Source: Paenibacillus puerhi (lineage in GTDB: Bacteria; Bacillota; Bacilli; Paenibacillales; NBRC-103111). Taken from it: 64,000 nucleotides of DNA. Below are positions 8,669 through 16,328 of this stretch, one piece after another. The notes under the pieces were generated by a model. That model had not been told where the DNA came from. It made no database searches and was given only the letters and a program-made list of their open reading frames with translations. The stretch is taken from the NCBI RefSeq assembly GCF_009846885.1, contig NZ_WUWM01000006.1, positions 62,001-126,000 of the forward strand, given 5' to 3'. Position numbers and translations under genes: made by a program. Each line of letters opens with the position of its first letter. The stretch's first letter is position 1.

Positions 8669-8888
8669 TTAATTTTTTATACAATCAACAGCAGCTCGTA
8701 ACGCAGCAAGCCGTTGGTTTTGCACGTATGATTGGCCGTCGGTTAAAGAATCGGACGGATTGCTTTTGTATAGCGTTTGGCCTTTTCCAAGCTTCTCTAG
8801 CAGATCGTTCGGTTTCCCTTTGGCGCTGTTTCATGAGCATTTCAGCAGCAAACCAATTGAGATTCAAGTCGGTCCCATCTTTTATCAA
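8669..8888 (-). pseudogene. Small unknown gene, probably frameshifted, between the monooxygenase and arsM
   Basis: The gap between the flavin monooxygenase and arsM holds two overlapping frames that both look protein-like. One, from a TTG at 8888, reads IKDGTDLNLNWFAAEMLMKQ. The other, ending at 8669, reads KPNDLLEKLGKGQTLYKSN and then YVQNQRLAALRAAVDC. They join near the AAAGGGAAA run at about 8815-8823, where one indel would fuse them into about 70 residues. A frame from the same TTG also runs on as a 67-residue arginine-rich product, which looks less natural. No family was recognised, so no function is proposed; its position suggests a role with arsenic. Confidence 0.35.
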
Positions 8889-8902
8889 AAAATGAAAAGC
8901 AT

Positions 8903-9958
8903 TCAGCGTTTAAGATGATGCAAAAGCTTTTTAACAACAAACTGCGCGTCCGGCCCCACCCCCCTTAAGGTAGCAGAAGCAAAGGAACTCTGCCCTTCCA
9001 GCCCCACATAATAAAGCCCCGGAACCTCGCTTATACCTGCTTGATGTAACGGCCTTCCTTCCGCATCCAGTGCGCCAATGGCTTGAAGGTAGGTAAGATG
9101 AGGCCGGTATCCTGTCGCAAAGATCACCGTATTCACCGGTTCTTTCGTCCCGTTCGGCCAAATGACGCCATCCTCATAAAAGGACGTAAACATTGGTTGT
9201 TGATCCGGTTTTCCTGCCGCTATTTTCTCTTTGTACCCGCCCGAATCGTTCACCGCACTTGTACTCGGTGCGGTTTTCCCGAATCGCCAAAATGGAAAGG
9301 TGTCAAATCCAATCAATCTCACCCAAAAATGCACATCCTGGCCCCAAATCTTCTGTTTCACGAACTGAACCGGCTGGAGTACCGCTAGAGACGTCCGGCT
9401 CACCTTGGCCAGCTCAACTCCGATCTGTACGGCAGAATTCCCGCGCCCCACCACCACCACGCGTTGATGGATAAATGGCTCTGGGTTTCGGTATTCAGAG
9501 GAATGAAGGATGCGTCCTTGAAAAGCCTCTTGCCCCGGCAAAACTGGCGTATAGGGATTGTGAAACGAGCCGGTCGCATTAATGAGGGTACGTGCCCGAA
9601 ACGTATCCCCTGCCATCGTGCAGACCGTAAACCCGTCTCCATCCTTTTCGACCGATACTACGCGCTGATTGGTTCGAACCGGTAGTTGAAACTTTGCCCG
9701 GTAATCATTTAAATAACGAACGACTTCATCACGCTTGGGGTAACCATTCGGATCGCCGGGGAACTTCATGCCTGGCATCGACGAAAAGCGTGCCGGAGAG
9801 AACAGTTTGAGACTATCGTAATAACGCGGCCACGAACCGCCTGCCTCGTCGCTCGCGTCCAAAATAAGAAATCGAAGTCCTTTCTTCTGTAGATGATAAC
9901 CGGAAGCAAGACCCGCCTGTCCTCCTCCAATGACAATCGTATCCAATACCTCATTCAT
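8903..9958 (-). CDS. Flavin-dependent monooxygenase, ArsO-like
   Basis: A 351-residue flavoprotein of the FMO/YpdA type. The FAD Rossmann motif is DTIVIGGGQAGLASGYHL at the N-terminus, a second dinucleotide motif is VVVVGRGNSAVQIGVELA in the middle, and the FAD-closing ATGYRPH motif lies about 60 residues from the end. Proteins like it recur in arsenic operons under the name ArsO; their reaction is not firmly established. The ATG at 9958 is preferred because GGAGG sits 7 bases upstream; an earlier in-frame start at 9991 overlaps the operator. It is transcribed with marR upstream and arsM downstream, with a TTGCAA-type palindrome in the leader. Confidence 0.88.
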   Translation of the reverse strand: MNEVLDTIVIGGGQAGLASGYHLQKKGLRFLILDASDEAGGSWPRYYDSLKLFSPARFSSMPGMKFPGDPNGYPKRDEVVRYLNDYRAKFQLPVRTNQRVVSVEKDGDGFTVCTMAGDTFRARTLINATGSFHNPYTPVLPGQEAFQGRILHSSEYRNPEPFIHQRVVVVGRGNSAVQIGVELAKVSRTSLAVLQPVQFVKQKIWGQDVHFWVRLIGFDTFPFWRFGKTAPSTSAVNDSGGYKEKIAAGKPDQQPMFTSFYEDGVIWPNGTKEPVNTVIFATGYRPHLTYLQAIGALDAEGRPLHQAGISEVPGLYYVGLEGQSSFASATLRGVGPDAQFVVKKLLHHLKR

Positions 9959-9978
9959 ACCAACATCCTCCGATTTAT

Positions 9979-9991
9979 TTGCAATTTGCAA
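9979..9991. promoter_or_regulatory. TTGCAA palindrome in the leader of the monooxygenase gene
   Basis: TTGCAATTTGCAA lies 20 bases before the monooxygenase ATG. Its exact reverse complement occurs at 10497-10509 before the marR gene. The shared palindrome is the best candidate operator of the MarR protein. Confidence 0.6.
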
Positions 9992-10009
9992 GTATCAAAG
10001 AAAAGAAAA

Positions 10010-10459
10010 TCACCCGATGGGGGTGGAACAGCATAGGCTAGATTTCGACATCGCTTCATTCAAAAGCTTAATGGAGCGAATGACCGTTTCTTTTTCAAAA
10101 TCGTTCATATGAGAGAACACTTCAGCTAAATAAGCGTTCATTTGCTGGTCAATCGTCGTAGCCACGTATTTCCCTTCTGTCGTGAGCGAAAGCACATACA
10201 CCCTACGGTCACCTGGATCGGGCGATTTTTTGACCAAATTCATTTTAATTAACGATTGGATTTGTCGGCTAAAGGTCGTAATATCGGTCCCTAACGCCTC
10301 GGCTACCTGCTGAATAGACGGTTGATGCTGACGATCGATCTCGTAAAGAATATGGCTTTGCACTAAAGATATATCGCAACCACCGGCCGAGCAGCAATTT
10401 TTATTAAGAAACCCAAAACGGCGAGTCATGATTTGAAATAGTTCGCGAGCATTTTCCAC
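10010..10459 (-). CDS. MarR-family regulator with cysteine pairs
   Basis: A 149-residue winged-helix repressor. The DNA-binding core is SIQQVAEALGTDITTFSRQI (about 48-67), followed by the wing DPGDRRVYVLSLT. Unusual for MarR are cysteines at both ends: NCCSAGGC near residue 21 and LCC near 142, which could form a metalloid or redox switch at the dimer interface. A GTG start with GAGGTG at good spacing is used. It heads the lower arsenic unit (monooxygenase, arsM), and matching TTGCAA palindromes sit before this gene and before the monooxygenase. Autoregulation and control of the arsenic-modifying genes are inferred. Confidence 0.9.
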   Translation of the reverse strand: MENARELFQIMTRRFGFLNKNCCSAGGCDISLVQSHILYEIDRQHQPSIQQVAEALGTDITTFSRQIQSLIKMNLVKKSPDPGDRRVYVLSLTTEGKYVATTIDQQMNAYLAEVFSHMNDFEKETVIRSIKLLNEAMSKSSLCCSTPIG

Positions 10460-10496
10460 AGTGGTTCACCTCATGTTTTAGTTATACAATATTTAT

Positions 10497-10524
10497 TTGC
10501 AAATTGCAATTATTTAATTGCAAT
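10497..10524. promoter_or_regulatory. TTGCAA palindrome upstream of marR
   Basis: TTGCAAATTGCAA at 10497-10509, followed by a further half site AATTGCAAT at 10516-10524, about 38 bases before the marR GTG. It is the reverse complement of the site before the monooxygenase gene. Confidence 0.6.
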
Positions 10525-10548
10525 AAGAAAAACCACTCGCTGAGTGGT
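10521..10548 (-). terminator. Terminator of the upper arsenic operon
   Basis: A perfect 7-bp stem (ACCACTC/GAGTGGT) with a 3-base loop, followed on the minus strand by TTTTTCTT. It lies 12 bases past the phosphatase stop and separates the arsC2-to-phosphatase unit from the marR unit. Confidence 0.75.
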
Positions 10549-10559
10549 CTCCTGCTCGA

Positions 10560-11003
10560 TTATTTGCCGGGATATAGTTTGTGCAACGATTCTTTCTGGG
10601 AGGGTTTAATATCAATGATGTTGCGAATGCTTTTCGCCTTTGCCTCAGCTTCGTCAAGCGTATCGCTTAATCCCAAAGCAAGTAAGGTGCCCGCGGCTAC
10701 CGTACCGGTCCGTCCCTTTCCTCCACCACAATGAAAAGCAACTTTCTTGTTTTGGTGATAAGCTTCGGTGACGGTCTGGATCGCTTGCTCAAACGCTTTT
10801 TCTTGTGGCATAGTGGCATTATCCGCTAACGGAATTTGAATCCATTTCGCATTCGCCGCTGGATAGGCGCAATCCGTCGCTTCGCCGCGCAAATCAACAA
10901 TCACGTCGATACCTTCGTTTTTAACCATCGATTCCACATCAGTTGCCGCGCCCATGAAAATTTTATCCGGTATCAAAGCATGGTAGGTTTTTTCAGACGC
11001 CAT
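10560..11003 (-). CDS. Dual-specificity/tyrosine phosphatase-like protein of the arsenic operon
   Basis: A 147-residue cytoplasmic protein with the cysteine phosphatase loop HCGGGKGRTG (Cys and Arg in CX5R, about residues 92-99) and an upstream aspartate-containing loop PLADNA that may give the general acid. The overall order (beta strand VIVDLRGE, then the loop) matches dual-specificity phosphatases, not the ArsC fold. It starts four bases after the arsI stop, with AAGGGG inside the end of arsI, so the genes are tightly coupled. Arsenate mimics phosphate, so an arsenate- or phosphoprotein-directed activity is possible, but the substrate is unknown. The operon terminator follows. Confidence 0.85.
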   Translation of the reverse strand: MASEKTYHALIPDKIFMGAATDVESMVKNEGIDVIVDLRGEATDCAYPAANAKWIQIPLADNATMPQEKAFEQAIQTVTEAYHQNKKVAFHCGGGKGRTGTVAAGTLLALGLSDTLDEAEAKAKSIRNIIDIKPSQKESLHKLYPGK

Positions 11004-11006
11004 AGA

Positions 11007-11477
11007 CTATACCCCTTTTTTGAACGATCCAAACTCAATCGAAACCTGGGCCGCTGGCGGAGCGCAGCACAAGGACAAATCCCTGGCTTCTCCGGCGGAT
11101 TCGAATTCGGAATCTTCTTTTGTGTAGAAAATCTCCCAAGCGTTGCCGTCTGGATCATACACCCAAACTTTATCCTGCACCGCATAGCAACATGTGGTAT
11201 CCATCTCGTCAATCAGCAGCAGTCCGCTTTGACGAAGCCTCTCCCCCATGGCCAGCACTTCTTCCGTATTATTCACTTGGAATCCCAAGTGGTTCAGTAC
11301 ACCCTTTTGTTCGAAGGGGCGTACATTGAGCGAAAAATGCAGCGCCGGTTCTTCTAACTCGAATTTGGCGTAGTTATCTTTAATTTTAATCGGTTCGGCC
11401 CCAAAAAAAGCGCGATAGAACTCCAGAGACTTGTTCAGCTCTGTACAGTTTAAAGCAACATGCATTCGTTTGATCAT
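11007..11477 (-). CDS. arsI: ArsI, organoarsenical C-As lyase
   Basis: A 156-residue VOC-fold dioxygenase that cleaves the C-As bond of trivalent organoarsenicals with Fe(II) and O2. Metal ligand candidates are His6 (MHVALN), the histidine in LNHLGF and the glutamate in NAWEIFY. The diagnostic vicinal cysteines are in DTTCCYAV near residue 95, the position where known ArsI proteins bind the arsenical. The C-terminal tail also has a CC pair (LSLCCAPP), as in close relatives. It lies between arsC and the phosphatase gene with very short gaps. Together with ArsM in the lower unit it completes a methylation/demethylation cycle. Confidence 0.94.
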   Translation of the reverse strand: MIKRMHVALNCTELNKSLEFYRAFFGAEPIKIKDNYAKFELEEPALHFSLNVRPFEQKGVLNHLGFQVNNTEEVLAMGERLRQSGLLLIDEMDTTCCYAVQDKVWVYDPDGNAWEIFYTKEDSEFESAGEARDLSLCCAPPAAQVSIEFGSFKKGV

Positions 11478-11486
11478 CGTCGCACC

Positions 11487-11912
11487 TTATTTCCCTTCTT
11501 TGAGGAATTGTTCAATCCGGCTCTTAATCGAATCCCGAACATTGCGGAACTGGTTCATGATCTCTTCTTCCGTTCCGGTTGCTTTTGCCGGATCATCAAA
11601 ACCCCAATGCCATTTTGTTACGTTCTTGCTCGAGATTACAGGGCAATGCTCGTCGGCGTGGCCGCACAGGGTGATGACATAATCGGCGCGATTCAAAAGC
11701 TTCGGATCGATCACATCCGAGGTGTTTTTGCTAATATCCACACCGGCTTCTTGCATGACTTGCACCGCGCGCGGATTCAGTCCATGTGCTTCAAGACCTG
11801 CGCTTTTGACTTCATATTTGTCGCTACCTAGCGCGTTTAAAAACCCGTCCGCGATTTGGCTTCTGCAAGAATTTCCGGTGCACAAAAAATAAATGAACGG
11901 TTTTTTCTCCAT
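11487..11912 (-). CDS. arsC: Thioredoxin-coupled arsenate reductase ArsC
   Basis: A 141-residue low-molecular-weight-phosphatase-fold reductase converting As(V) to As(III). The phosphatase loop CTGNSCRSQ holds the nucleophilic cysteine at about residue 11, and the redox pair is in [10 protein letters not shown] (about 83 and 90), the full three-cysteine set of the thioredoxin-linked class. Its length matches the Bacillus family. An AAAGGAG ribosome site precedes the ATG. It lies between arsB and arsI in one operon; its product feeds arsenite to the ArsB pump or to ArsM. Confidence 0.96.
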   Translation of the reverse strand: MEKKPFIYFLCTGNSCRSQIADGFLNALGSDKYEVKSAGLEAHGLNPRAVQVMQEAGVDISKNTSDVIDPKLLNRADYVITLCGHADEHCPVISSKNVTKWHWGFDDPAKATGTEEEIMNQFRNVRDSIKSRIEQFLKEGK

Positions 11913-11941
11913 GGTGAATAATCTCCTTTGATTTCAGTTCG

Positions 11942-13354
11942 TTAATCGTCTTGATGAACCCTTTTCGCTTGTTTACTTCCCATAAAAGACTTCATGATCA
12001 TTACAACCACCACTAGGACGACCACAATCACCGCAATACATAGCCATGCATTCACCTGTAGCGTCTGGAGAACATAAAGCCATACATAAAGACCGGTGAG
12101 CGTAATAAGCAACGTGGGGATAGTTAACAGGATGCCGACTTTAAAATAATAGCCCCATCCTATTTTCACATTTTTCGTGGATAGGACATGCAGCCAAAGC
12201 AGCGTGGCCAGAGAGCCGATTGGCGTAATTTTCGGCCCTAAGTCCGAACCGATCACATTCGCATAGATCAGCGCCTCACGAATGAACCCATCGGTTTGCG
12301 TGCCTTGGATGGCCAGCGCATCGATCATGACCGTGGGCATGTTGTTCATAATGGACGACAGGATGGCTGCAATAAAGCCCATACCTACGGTAGCCACAAA
12401 TAACCCTTGGTCTGCGATCGCTTGAATGACGTTGCCCAGTGCATCCGTAAGTCCGGCATTGCGCAAGCCATAAACGACCACATACATGCCGATAGAGAAG
12501 ATCACGACAGCCCAGGGAGCGCCTTTAACGAGTTTCCAGGTATGAATCGAAGGGCTTTTTCTCGCCGCGAACAAAAAAGCAATCGCAGCAATCCCAGCAA
12601 TAATGGATACAGGAAGCGAGAAAAATTCGCTAATAAAATACGCAACGAGCAGCGCGGCTAAAATGACCCAAGATAATTTGAACAGCCGCATATCCTTGAT
12701 AGCTTCCTTCGGCTCTTTCAGCTGCGTCAGATTGTAAGTGTTCGGGATACTTTTTCGGAAATACAGATACAGCACAATGAGGCTCGCAATGACGGAAAAG
12801 AAATTCGGAACAATCATGCGGCTCGCGTATTCCGCAAAACCGATATTGAAGTAATCCGCAGACACGATGTTAACCAAGTTACTGACGACAAGCGGCAAGG
12901 AAGCCGTATCCGCAATGAAACCGCTAGCCATAATAAACGGCAAGATCATCTTTTCATCAAACTTAAGTGTGCGGACCATGGCGAGCACAATCGGTGTAAT
13001 TATCAGGGCCCCGCCGTCGTTGGCAAATAGTGCGGCAACCGCCGATCCAAGCAGGATAATAAAGAAAAACATGAGTAGACCGTTCCCGCGTGCCAACCGC
13101 GCCATATGTAAGGCAGCCCACTCAAAAAATCCGATTTCATCCAGCACCAGTGAGATTAAAATAATGGCCACAAACGCCAAGGTGGCGTTCCAGACGATGC
13201 CGGTTACAGTGCCGACGTCCGCGAAGCTGACCACGCCAAATAGTAAAGCAAGGATCGCTCCGGCACTTGCCGACCACCCGATATTTAGCCCTTTGGGCTG
13301 CCAGATGACAAACAGCAACGTTACCAAGAAAATGAAAATCGCTACATAAACCAT
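11942..13354 (-). CDS. arsB: Arsenite efflux pump ArsB
   Basis: A 470-residue integral membrane protein with about 12 helices, of the ArsB/NhaD ion-transporter superfamily. It begins [15 protein letters not shown] and contains the half-membrane motifs [15 protein letters not shown] near residue 110 and [10 protein letters not shown] near 335, both typical of ArsB. It exports As(OH)3 in exchange for protons. No arsA ATPase gene is present, so it should work as a secondary carrier. AGGAGG precedes the ATG. It lies between arsR and arsC in the upper operon. Confidence 0.96.
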   Translation of the reverse strand: MVYVAIFIFLVTLLFVIWQPKGLNIGWSASAGAILALLFGVVSFADVGTVTGIVWNATLAFVAIILISLVLDEIGFFEWAALHMARLARGNGLLMFFFIILLGSAVAALFANDGGALIITPIVLAMVRTLKFDEKMILPFIMASGFIADTASLPLVVSNLVNIVSADYFNIGFAEYASRMIVPNFFSVIASLIVLYLYFRKSIPNTYNLTQLKEPKEAIKDMRLFKLSWVILAALLVAYFISEFFSLPVSIIAGIAAIAFLFAARKSPSIHTWKLVKGAPWAVVIFSIGMYVVVYGLRNAGLTDALGNVIQAIADQGLFVATVGMGFIAAILSSIMNNMPTVMIDALAIQGTQTDGFIREALIYANVIGSDLGPKITPIGSLATLLWLHVLSTKNVKIGWGYYFKVGILLTIPTLLITLTGLYVWLYVLQTLQVNAWLCIAVIVVVLVVVVMIMKSFMGSKQAKRVHQDD

Positions 13355-13369
13355 ATGCTTCCTCCTGAA

Positions 13370-13693
13370 CTACGTACAGCAATCATTGGCTTCACAAACG
13401 GCAGGCACGATCAGCGCCGCTTGCGAAGGAATTTCCTTTAGAATATCCAAAATATAAGGCTTGTCTTCTAGGCAGAGCGAATAATACACCCATTGCCCCC
13501 TGCGCGATTCTTTGACCAAGCCCCCGTCCCGAAGCTTGCGCATGTGTTGACTGATATTGGGCTGGCTTGTTTTCAAAATATCCACGATCTCGCACACGCA
13601 CAGTTCCTTCACCTGCAACAAGGCTACGATGGTGAGCCTGTTCCGGTCCCCCAATAGCTTCAAGGCATCCGCTACTTCTTCTAGTTTGCTCAA
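13370..13693 (-). CDS. arsR: ArsR-family arsenic-responsive repressor
   Basis: A winged-helix metalloregulator of about 108 residues. The alpha-3 arsenite-binding box is ELCVCEIV (cysteines about residues 32 and 34), followed by the recognition helix SQPNISQHMRKLRDGGLV and the wing RRGQWVYY. A CC pair ends the protein. Arsenite binding releases it from DNA and opens the operon. The TTG start at 13693 has AAGGAG at 8 bases; a GTG at 13702 lies directly on that site and is less likely. It is the second gene of the operon, after a second arsC. A likely operator is at 14165-14192. Confidence 0.94.
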   Translation of the reverse strand: MSKLEEVADALKLLGDRNRLTIVALLQVKELCVCEIVDILKTSQPNISQHMRKLRDGGLVKESRRGQWVYYSLCLEDKPYILDILKEIPSQAALIVPAVCEANDCCT

Positions 13694-13707
13694 CTGCTTC
13701 ACTCCTT

Positions 13708-14139
13708 TTAAGCGACGGGAATGTCCATCCCTTTTAGCAACCCGATCACTTTTTCCCGAATCTCGTCACGCGCTCTCTTAACGTCTTCCAGGGTGCCGCC
13801 GTCTACGGCCAACGGGTCAGGGATGTTCCACTCCACGTTCATGATCTTGAATGGTACGATGGGACAGCGCTCCACAACTTGTTCGCACAGCTTGACGATC
13901 GCATTCGACGATAAAAAAACCTTCATATCAATTTTTTTGCAGACATGCTGGGAAAGATCGATGCCTATCTCGCGCATGGCTTCAATCGTGTAAGGATGTA
14001 CTTCGTCGGATGGATTTAATCCAGCACTCTCCACCACCACATGATCCCCGCCATAAAACTTGGCAAAAGCTTCGGCCATCTGACTTCGACACCGATTTTG
14101 CCCGCAAAGGAAATAAATCCGATTGACATCCCGTTTCAT
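13708..14139 (-). CDS. Second ArsC-type arsenate reductase / low-molecular-weight phosphatase
   Basis: A 143-residue protein of the same fold as arsC but of a different subgroup. The phosphatase loop is LCGQNRCRSQMAEAF, and two further cysteines appear in KLCEQVVERCP. It is the first gene of the upper arsenic operon, six bases before arsR, with GGGAG before the ATG. Having two arsC-like genes in one operon suggests either redundancy or different reductant coupling. A phosphotyrosine phosphatase role is less likely given the conserved cysteine trio. Confidence 0.9.
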   Translation of the reverse strand: MKRDVNRIYFLCGQNRCRSQMAEAFAKFYGGDHVVVESAGLNPSDEVHPYTIEAMREIGIDLSQHVCKKIDMKVFLSSNAIVKLCEQVVERCPIVPFKIMNVEWNIPDPLAVDGGTLEDVKRARDEIREKVIGLLKGMDIPVA

Positions 14140-14164
14140 TCTCCCACACTCCCCTACCCGCTGT

Positions 14165-14192
14165 AAATAGTAATATAATTATTTGCTTATTT
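14165..14192 (-). promoter_or_regulatory. Candidate ArsR operator/promoter of the arsenic operon
   Basis: An AT-rich imperfect inverted repeat, AAATAGTAATATAA with TTATTTGCTTATTT, matches at about 10 of 14 paired positions and lies 26 bases before the first ATG. ArsR boxes are usually AT-rich palindromes of this size in this position. Confidence 0.45.
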
Positions 14193-14241
14193 ATAGTTTG
14201 ATCTAACATGCCGAATGTTAACGCAGTATTAAACGGTGAAA

Positions 14242-14273
14242 AAGAAAAAAGCAGCCGCTGGTGAAGGAGCTGC
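14242..14273 (-). terminator. Weak terminator-like hairpin
   Basis: GCAGC/GCTGC arms followed on the minus strand by a long T-rich run (TTTTTTC, then TTTTT). No intact minus-strand gene ends just upstream, so it may belong to a lost gene. Confidence 0.35.
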
Positions 14274-14331
14274 GATCATTGTTTTCGATTAATTATAACT
14301 GGCTGTTGCGGCTCAACCTTAAAATCAGTGC

Positions 14332-14523
14332 TTGACGGCTAAGTCCCCATGCGATGCCGATTGCACTCCAGTAGGATACCGATACATTACTTTGGTCGAT
14401 CAAGGGAATGAGACGAAGGTCATTGAAACGTTCGACGCGGAAATCTCCAACCCCGTCGAGCTCCAGCAAGAAGGCTGGCAAGCGATTATGGACAATTTCA
14501 AAGCCTATACCGAACAAAACTAA
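14332..14523 (+). pseudogene. C-terminal remnant of an SRPBCC (AHSA1-like) domain protein
   Basis: The plus-strand frame reads VGYRYITLVDQGNETKVIET followed by ELQQEGWQAIMDNFKAYTEQ and a stop. This is the typical end of AHSA1/SRPBCC ligand-binding proteins (strand, then a C-terminal helix with GWxxILDNFKxY). The first two thirds of the domain are missing, and nothing upstream encodes them. No ribosome binding site precedes the first ATG. A strong terminator follows the stop, which supports this being the true gene end. Confidence 0.65.
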
Positions 14524-14533
14524 TCATCGCGAA

Positions 14534-14570
14534 GAAGACGCCGGGGAAGGTGCCCGGCGTCTTCCCTTGT
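14534..14570 (+). terminator. Strong Rho-independent terminator
   Basis: A perfect 12-bp stem GAAGACGCCGGG/CCCGGCGTCTTC with a 7-base loop, followed by CCTTGTT. It lies 10 bases after the SRPBCC remnant stop and may also serve the minus-strand VOC gene. Confidence 0.8.
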
Positions 14571-14602
14571 TAATCCAAGTATGAGTGCGCTCTCCGTTAG
14601 CC

Positions 14603-15019
14603 TTAACCTTGTGCCGCATCCATGTTCATATAGTTAATGGCCCACAGATGGCCGTCCAAGTCCACGAAGCCCCAATGATACATGAACCCATGATCTTCAG
14701 GTTCAGCGTGCAATTTCCCGCCCAAGGAGACCGCGGTATTCACGATTTCATCGACCTTTTCCCGGCTCTCGAAGGCCAATGCGATCGTCATCTGCGCATA
14801 CTTGCTCGTATCGACGGATTCCTTCTCCGTGAGCGTATTAAAGAATGCTTGATTGATCAGCATGACCTGCAGGTTGTCGCCGATCACGATGGCAACCGAA
14901 TTCTCGTTCTCGGGGAATTGCGGATTGAGCTCGAATCCGAGTCCGGTAAAGAACGTTTTCGATTGTTCTACGTTTTTTACAGGCAGATTGAAGCTCGTGA
15001 ATGTGGACATCAATGCCAT
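14603..15019 (-). CDS. VOC-family protein (glyoxalase/bleomycin-resistance fold)
   Basis: A 138-residue single-domain protein with two beta-alpha-beta-beta-beta modules: TFTSFNLPVKNVEQSKTFF, then SVAIVIGDNLQVMLI, then ALAFESREKVDEIV and a final DLDGHLWAINYM. It resembles the PhnB/YfiE-type VOC group of unknown substrate. The ATG at 15019 is chosen because GAGGTG lies 8 bases upstream; the frame is open a little further. No arsenic-type cysteine pair is present, so it is not a second ArsI. It stands alone on the minus strand. Confidence 0.85.
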   Translation of the reverse strand: MALMSTFTSFNLPVKNVEQSKTFFTGLGFELNPQFPENENSVAIVIGDNLQVMLINQAFFNTLTEKESVDTSKYAQMTIALAFESREKVDEIVNTAVSLGGKLHAEPEDHGFMYHWGFVDLDGHLWAINYMNMDAAQG

Positions 15020-15183
15020 TTTTATACACCTCATCGTCAAATTGGTTTGTTGTCAATGATTGCTTACTAACGTAATTCGTTAGTTTAAAAATGGAAGCCG
15101 CTCATAACTTCCGGCTTGCGTAATTTCACTTGATTAAAGTAAGCCCGAAAACGTATCTCCTGAATTTCACTCTAGTGTCACGG

Positions 15184-15759
15184 TCAGACGATCACGCGGT
15201 AGTGAAGATGAACAACGCCGCTTCGGAAGCGGTGCTCACCGAGCAACTCGAGCCGCATGCGGAGGTTGTCCGGCAATGCTCGCTTACCTCCACCCAATAC
15301 GATCGGATTAAGAAGCAGATGACACTCGTCGACCAGTCCCGCGCTCATCGCCTGCCCAGCAAGCTCGGGGCCGCCAATCGTAATGTCGGCTCCTGAAGAC
15401 TCCTTCAGCCTCCGGATCGCATCAGGATCGAATTCGCTCTCGTTCCTAGTCCTGGCGCTTGAAACCGACCGAAGTGTCCGGGAATACACGATCTTCTCAG
15501 CAGCTCGCCAAATCTGCGCGAAGTCCCGCATTACCTCCGGTTGATCGCCGCTGGACGGGTTCATTTTGATGTTCGCCGTCTCCCAGTACACCATCGACTC
15601 GTACATTCGACGCCCGTACAGGTAGGTGCCAATCGGCCGCTGGAAGTCAGTCCAGAACGCAAACACCTCGTCATCGGAGATCCCCCAATCGATATTGCCG
15701 CGCTCGTCCTCAATGTAACCGTCCAAAGATACATTAGCAGCGTAGATCAGTTTAGCCAT
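15184..15759 (-). CDS. RibD C-terminal/dihydrofolate-reductase-like protein
   Basis: About 191 residues with the DHFR/RibD reductase fold: AKLIYAANVSLDGYIED at the N-terminus, GTYLYGRRMYESM near residue 48, ITIGGPELAGQAMSAGLVDE and HLLLNPIVLGGGKRAL. By family it binds NADPH, but the true substrate of these YyaP/YwjB-like proteins is not known. The ATG at 15759 is preferred, with GGAGG 11 bases upstream. It appears monocistronic. A second, clearly different member lies at 31524-32075. Confidence 0.88.
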   Translation of the reverse strand: MAKLIYAANVSLDGYIEDERGNIDWGISDDEVFAFWTDFQRPIGTYLYGRRMYESMVYWETANIKMNPSSGDQPEVMRDFAQIWRAAEKIVYSRTLRSVSSARTRNESEFDPDAIRRLKESSGADITIGGPELAGQAMSAGLVDECHLLLNPIVLGGGKRALPDNLRMRLELLGEHRFRSGVVHLHYRVIV

Positions 15760-16328
15760 TTCGATAACGCCCTCCAATCTCTGTTCATAAACTATATTTT
15801 AAGACATTTCAGTTCGGATTGTTTCTTACAAATTGCTAATCTAATATGCTCGTTAGCTTAACCAACGGGCGTCAGTCTACAACTTTAGTTTCTCAGTCTA
15901 ATGTAGTGTAGTTCTTATGATCAAAAGTACAACTGCTAGCATGCCGTTTAGAGCTATACGATTTCCAATTTTTCGAATAAACGTTCTAATTTAGGCATAC
16001 ATAAGAACATGTAGAGTCTCCCTAAAATCGCCGAATTTAACAATGCATGCTGGTGTGACAGCATGCATTGTTGTTAAACTAACGTTTCCCGTTAGCGGAA
16101 TCTGTTTTAGAGAACCTCGCCCCGTAGTAGGCTGAAACTGTAAAATTCTTGATATTCGATATAGTCGGCGAGATTCTCCAGACTAGACCTCACCATCAAT
16201 ATCAGCTAGTCCATATATAACTAGATCGCTTAGGACAGAGGAAGTACTTCAACCACGCTTGTTATGAATAAAATCGTGATAGCTTCAATAAGTATATTTA
16301 AGTATAACCTGCGAGGGAGGAATGTATT
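15760..16328. other. Intergenic region between divergent genes, with one large inverted repeat
   Basis: No coding frame is supported. It contains several CGTTAG/CTAACG half-repeats (around 15852, 16079 and 16092) and the long hairpin listed separately, and it ends with a GGGAGG ribosome site before the TTG start of the hydrolase. Confidence 0.5.
16036..16078. repeat. Long inverted repeat
   Basis: A 14-bp perfect stem AACAATGCATGCTG/CAGCATGCATTGTT with loop GTGTGA, extended by TTTAA/TTAAA after a small bulge. It is AT-flanked without a clean T-run on either side, so it may be a terminator or the relic of a mobile element end. Confidence 0.55.

Noticed and set aside
10836..11357. 173-codon plus-strand frame
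   Set aside because: Antisense of the phosphatase and arsI, both of which have strong motifs and operon spacing.
12867..13349. 160-codon plus-strand frame
   Set aside because: Antisense of the arsB membrane protein.
14603..15019. Second ArsI lyase
   Set aside because: It has the VOC fold but lacks the vicinal cysteines that bind the arsenical, so it is only called a VOC protein.
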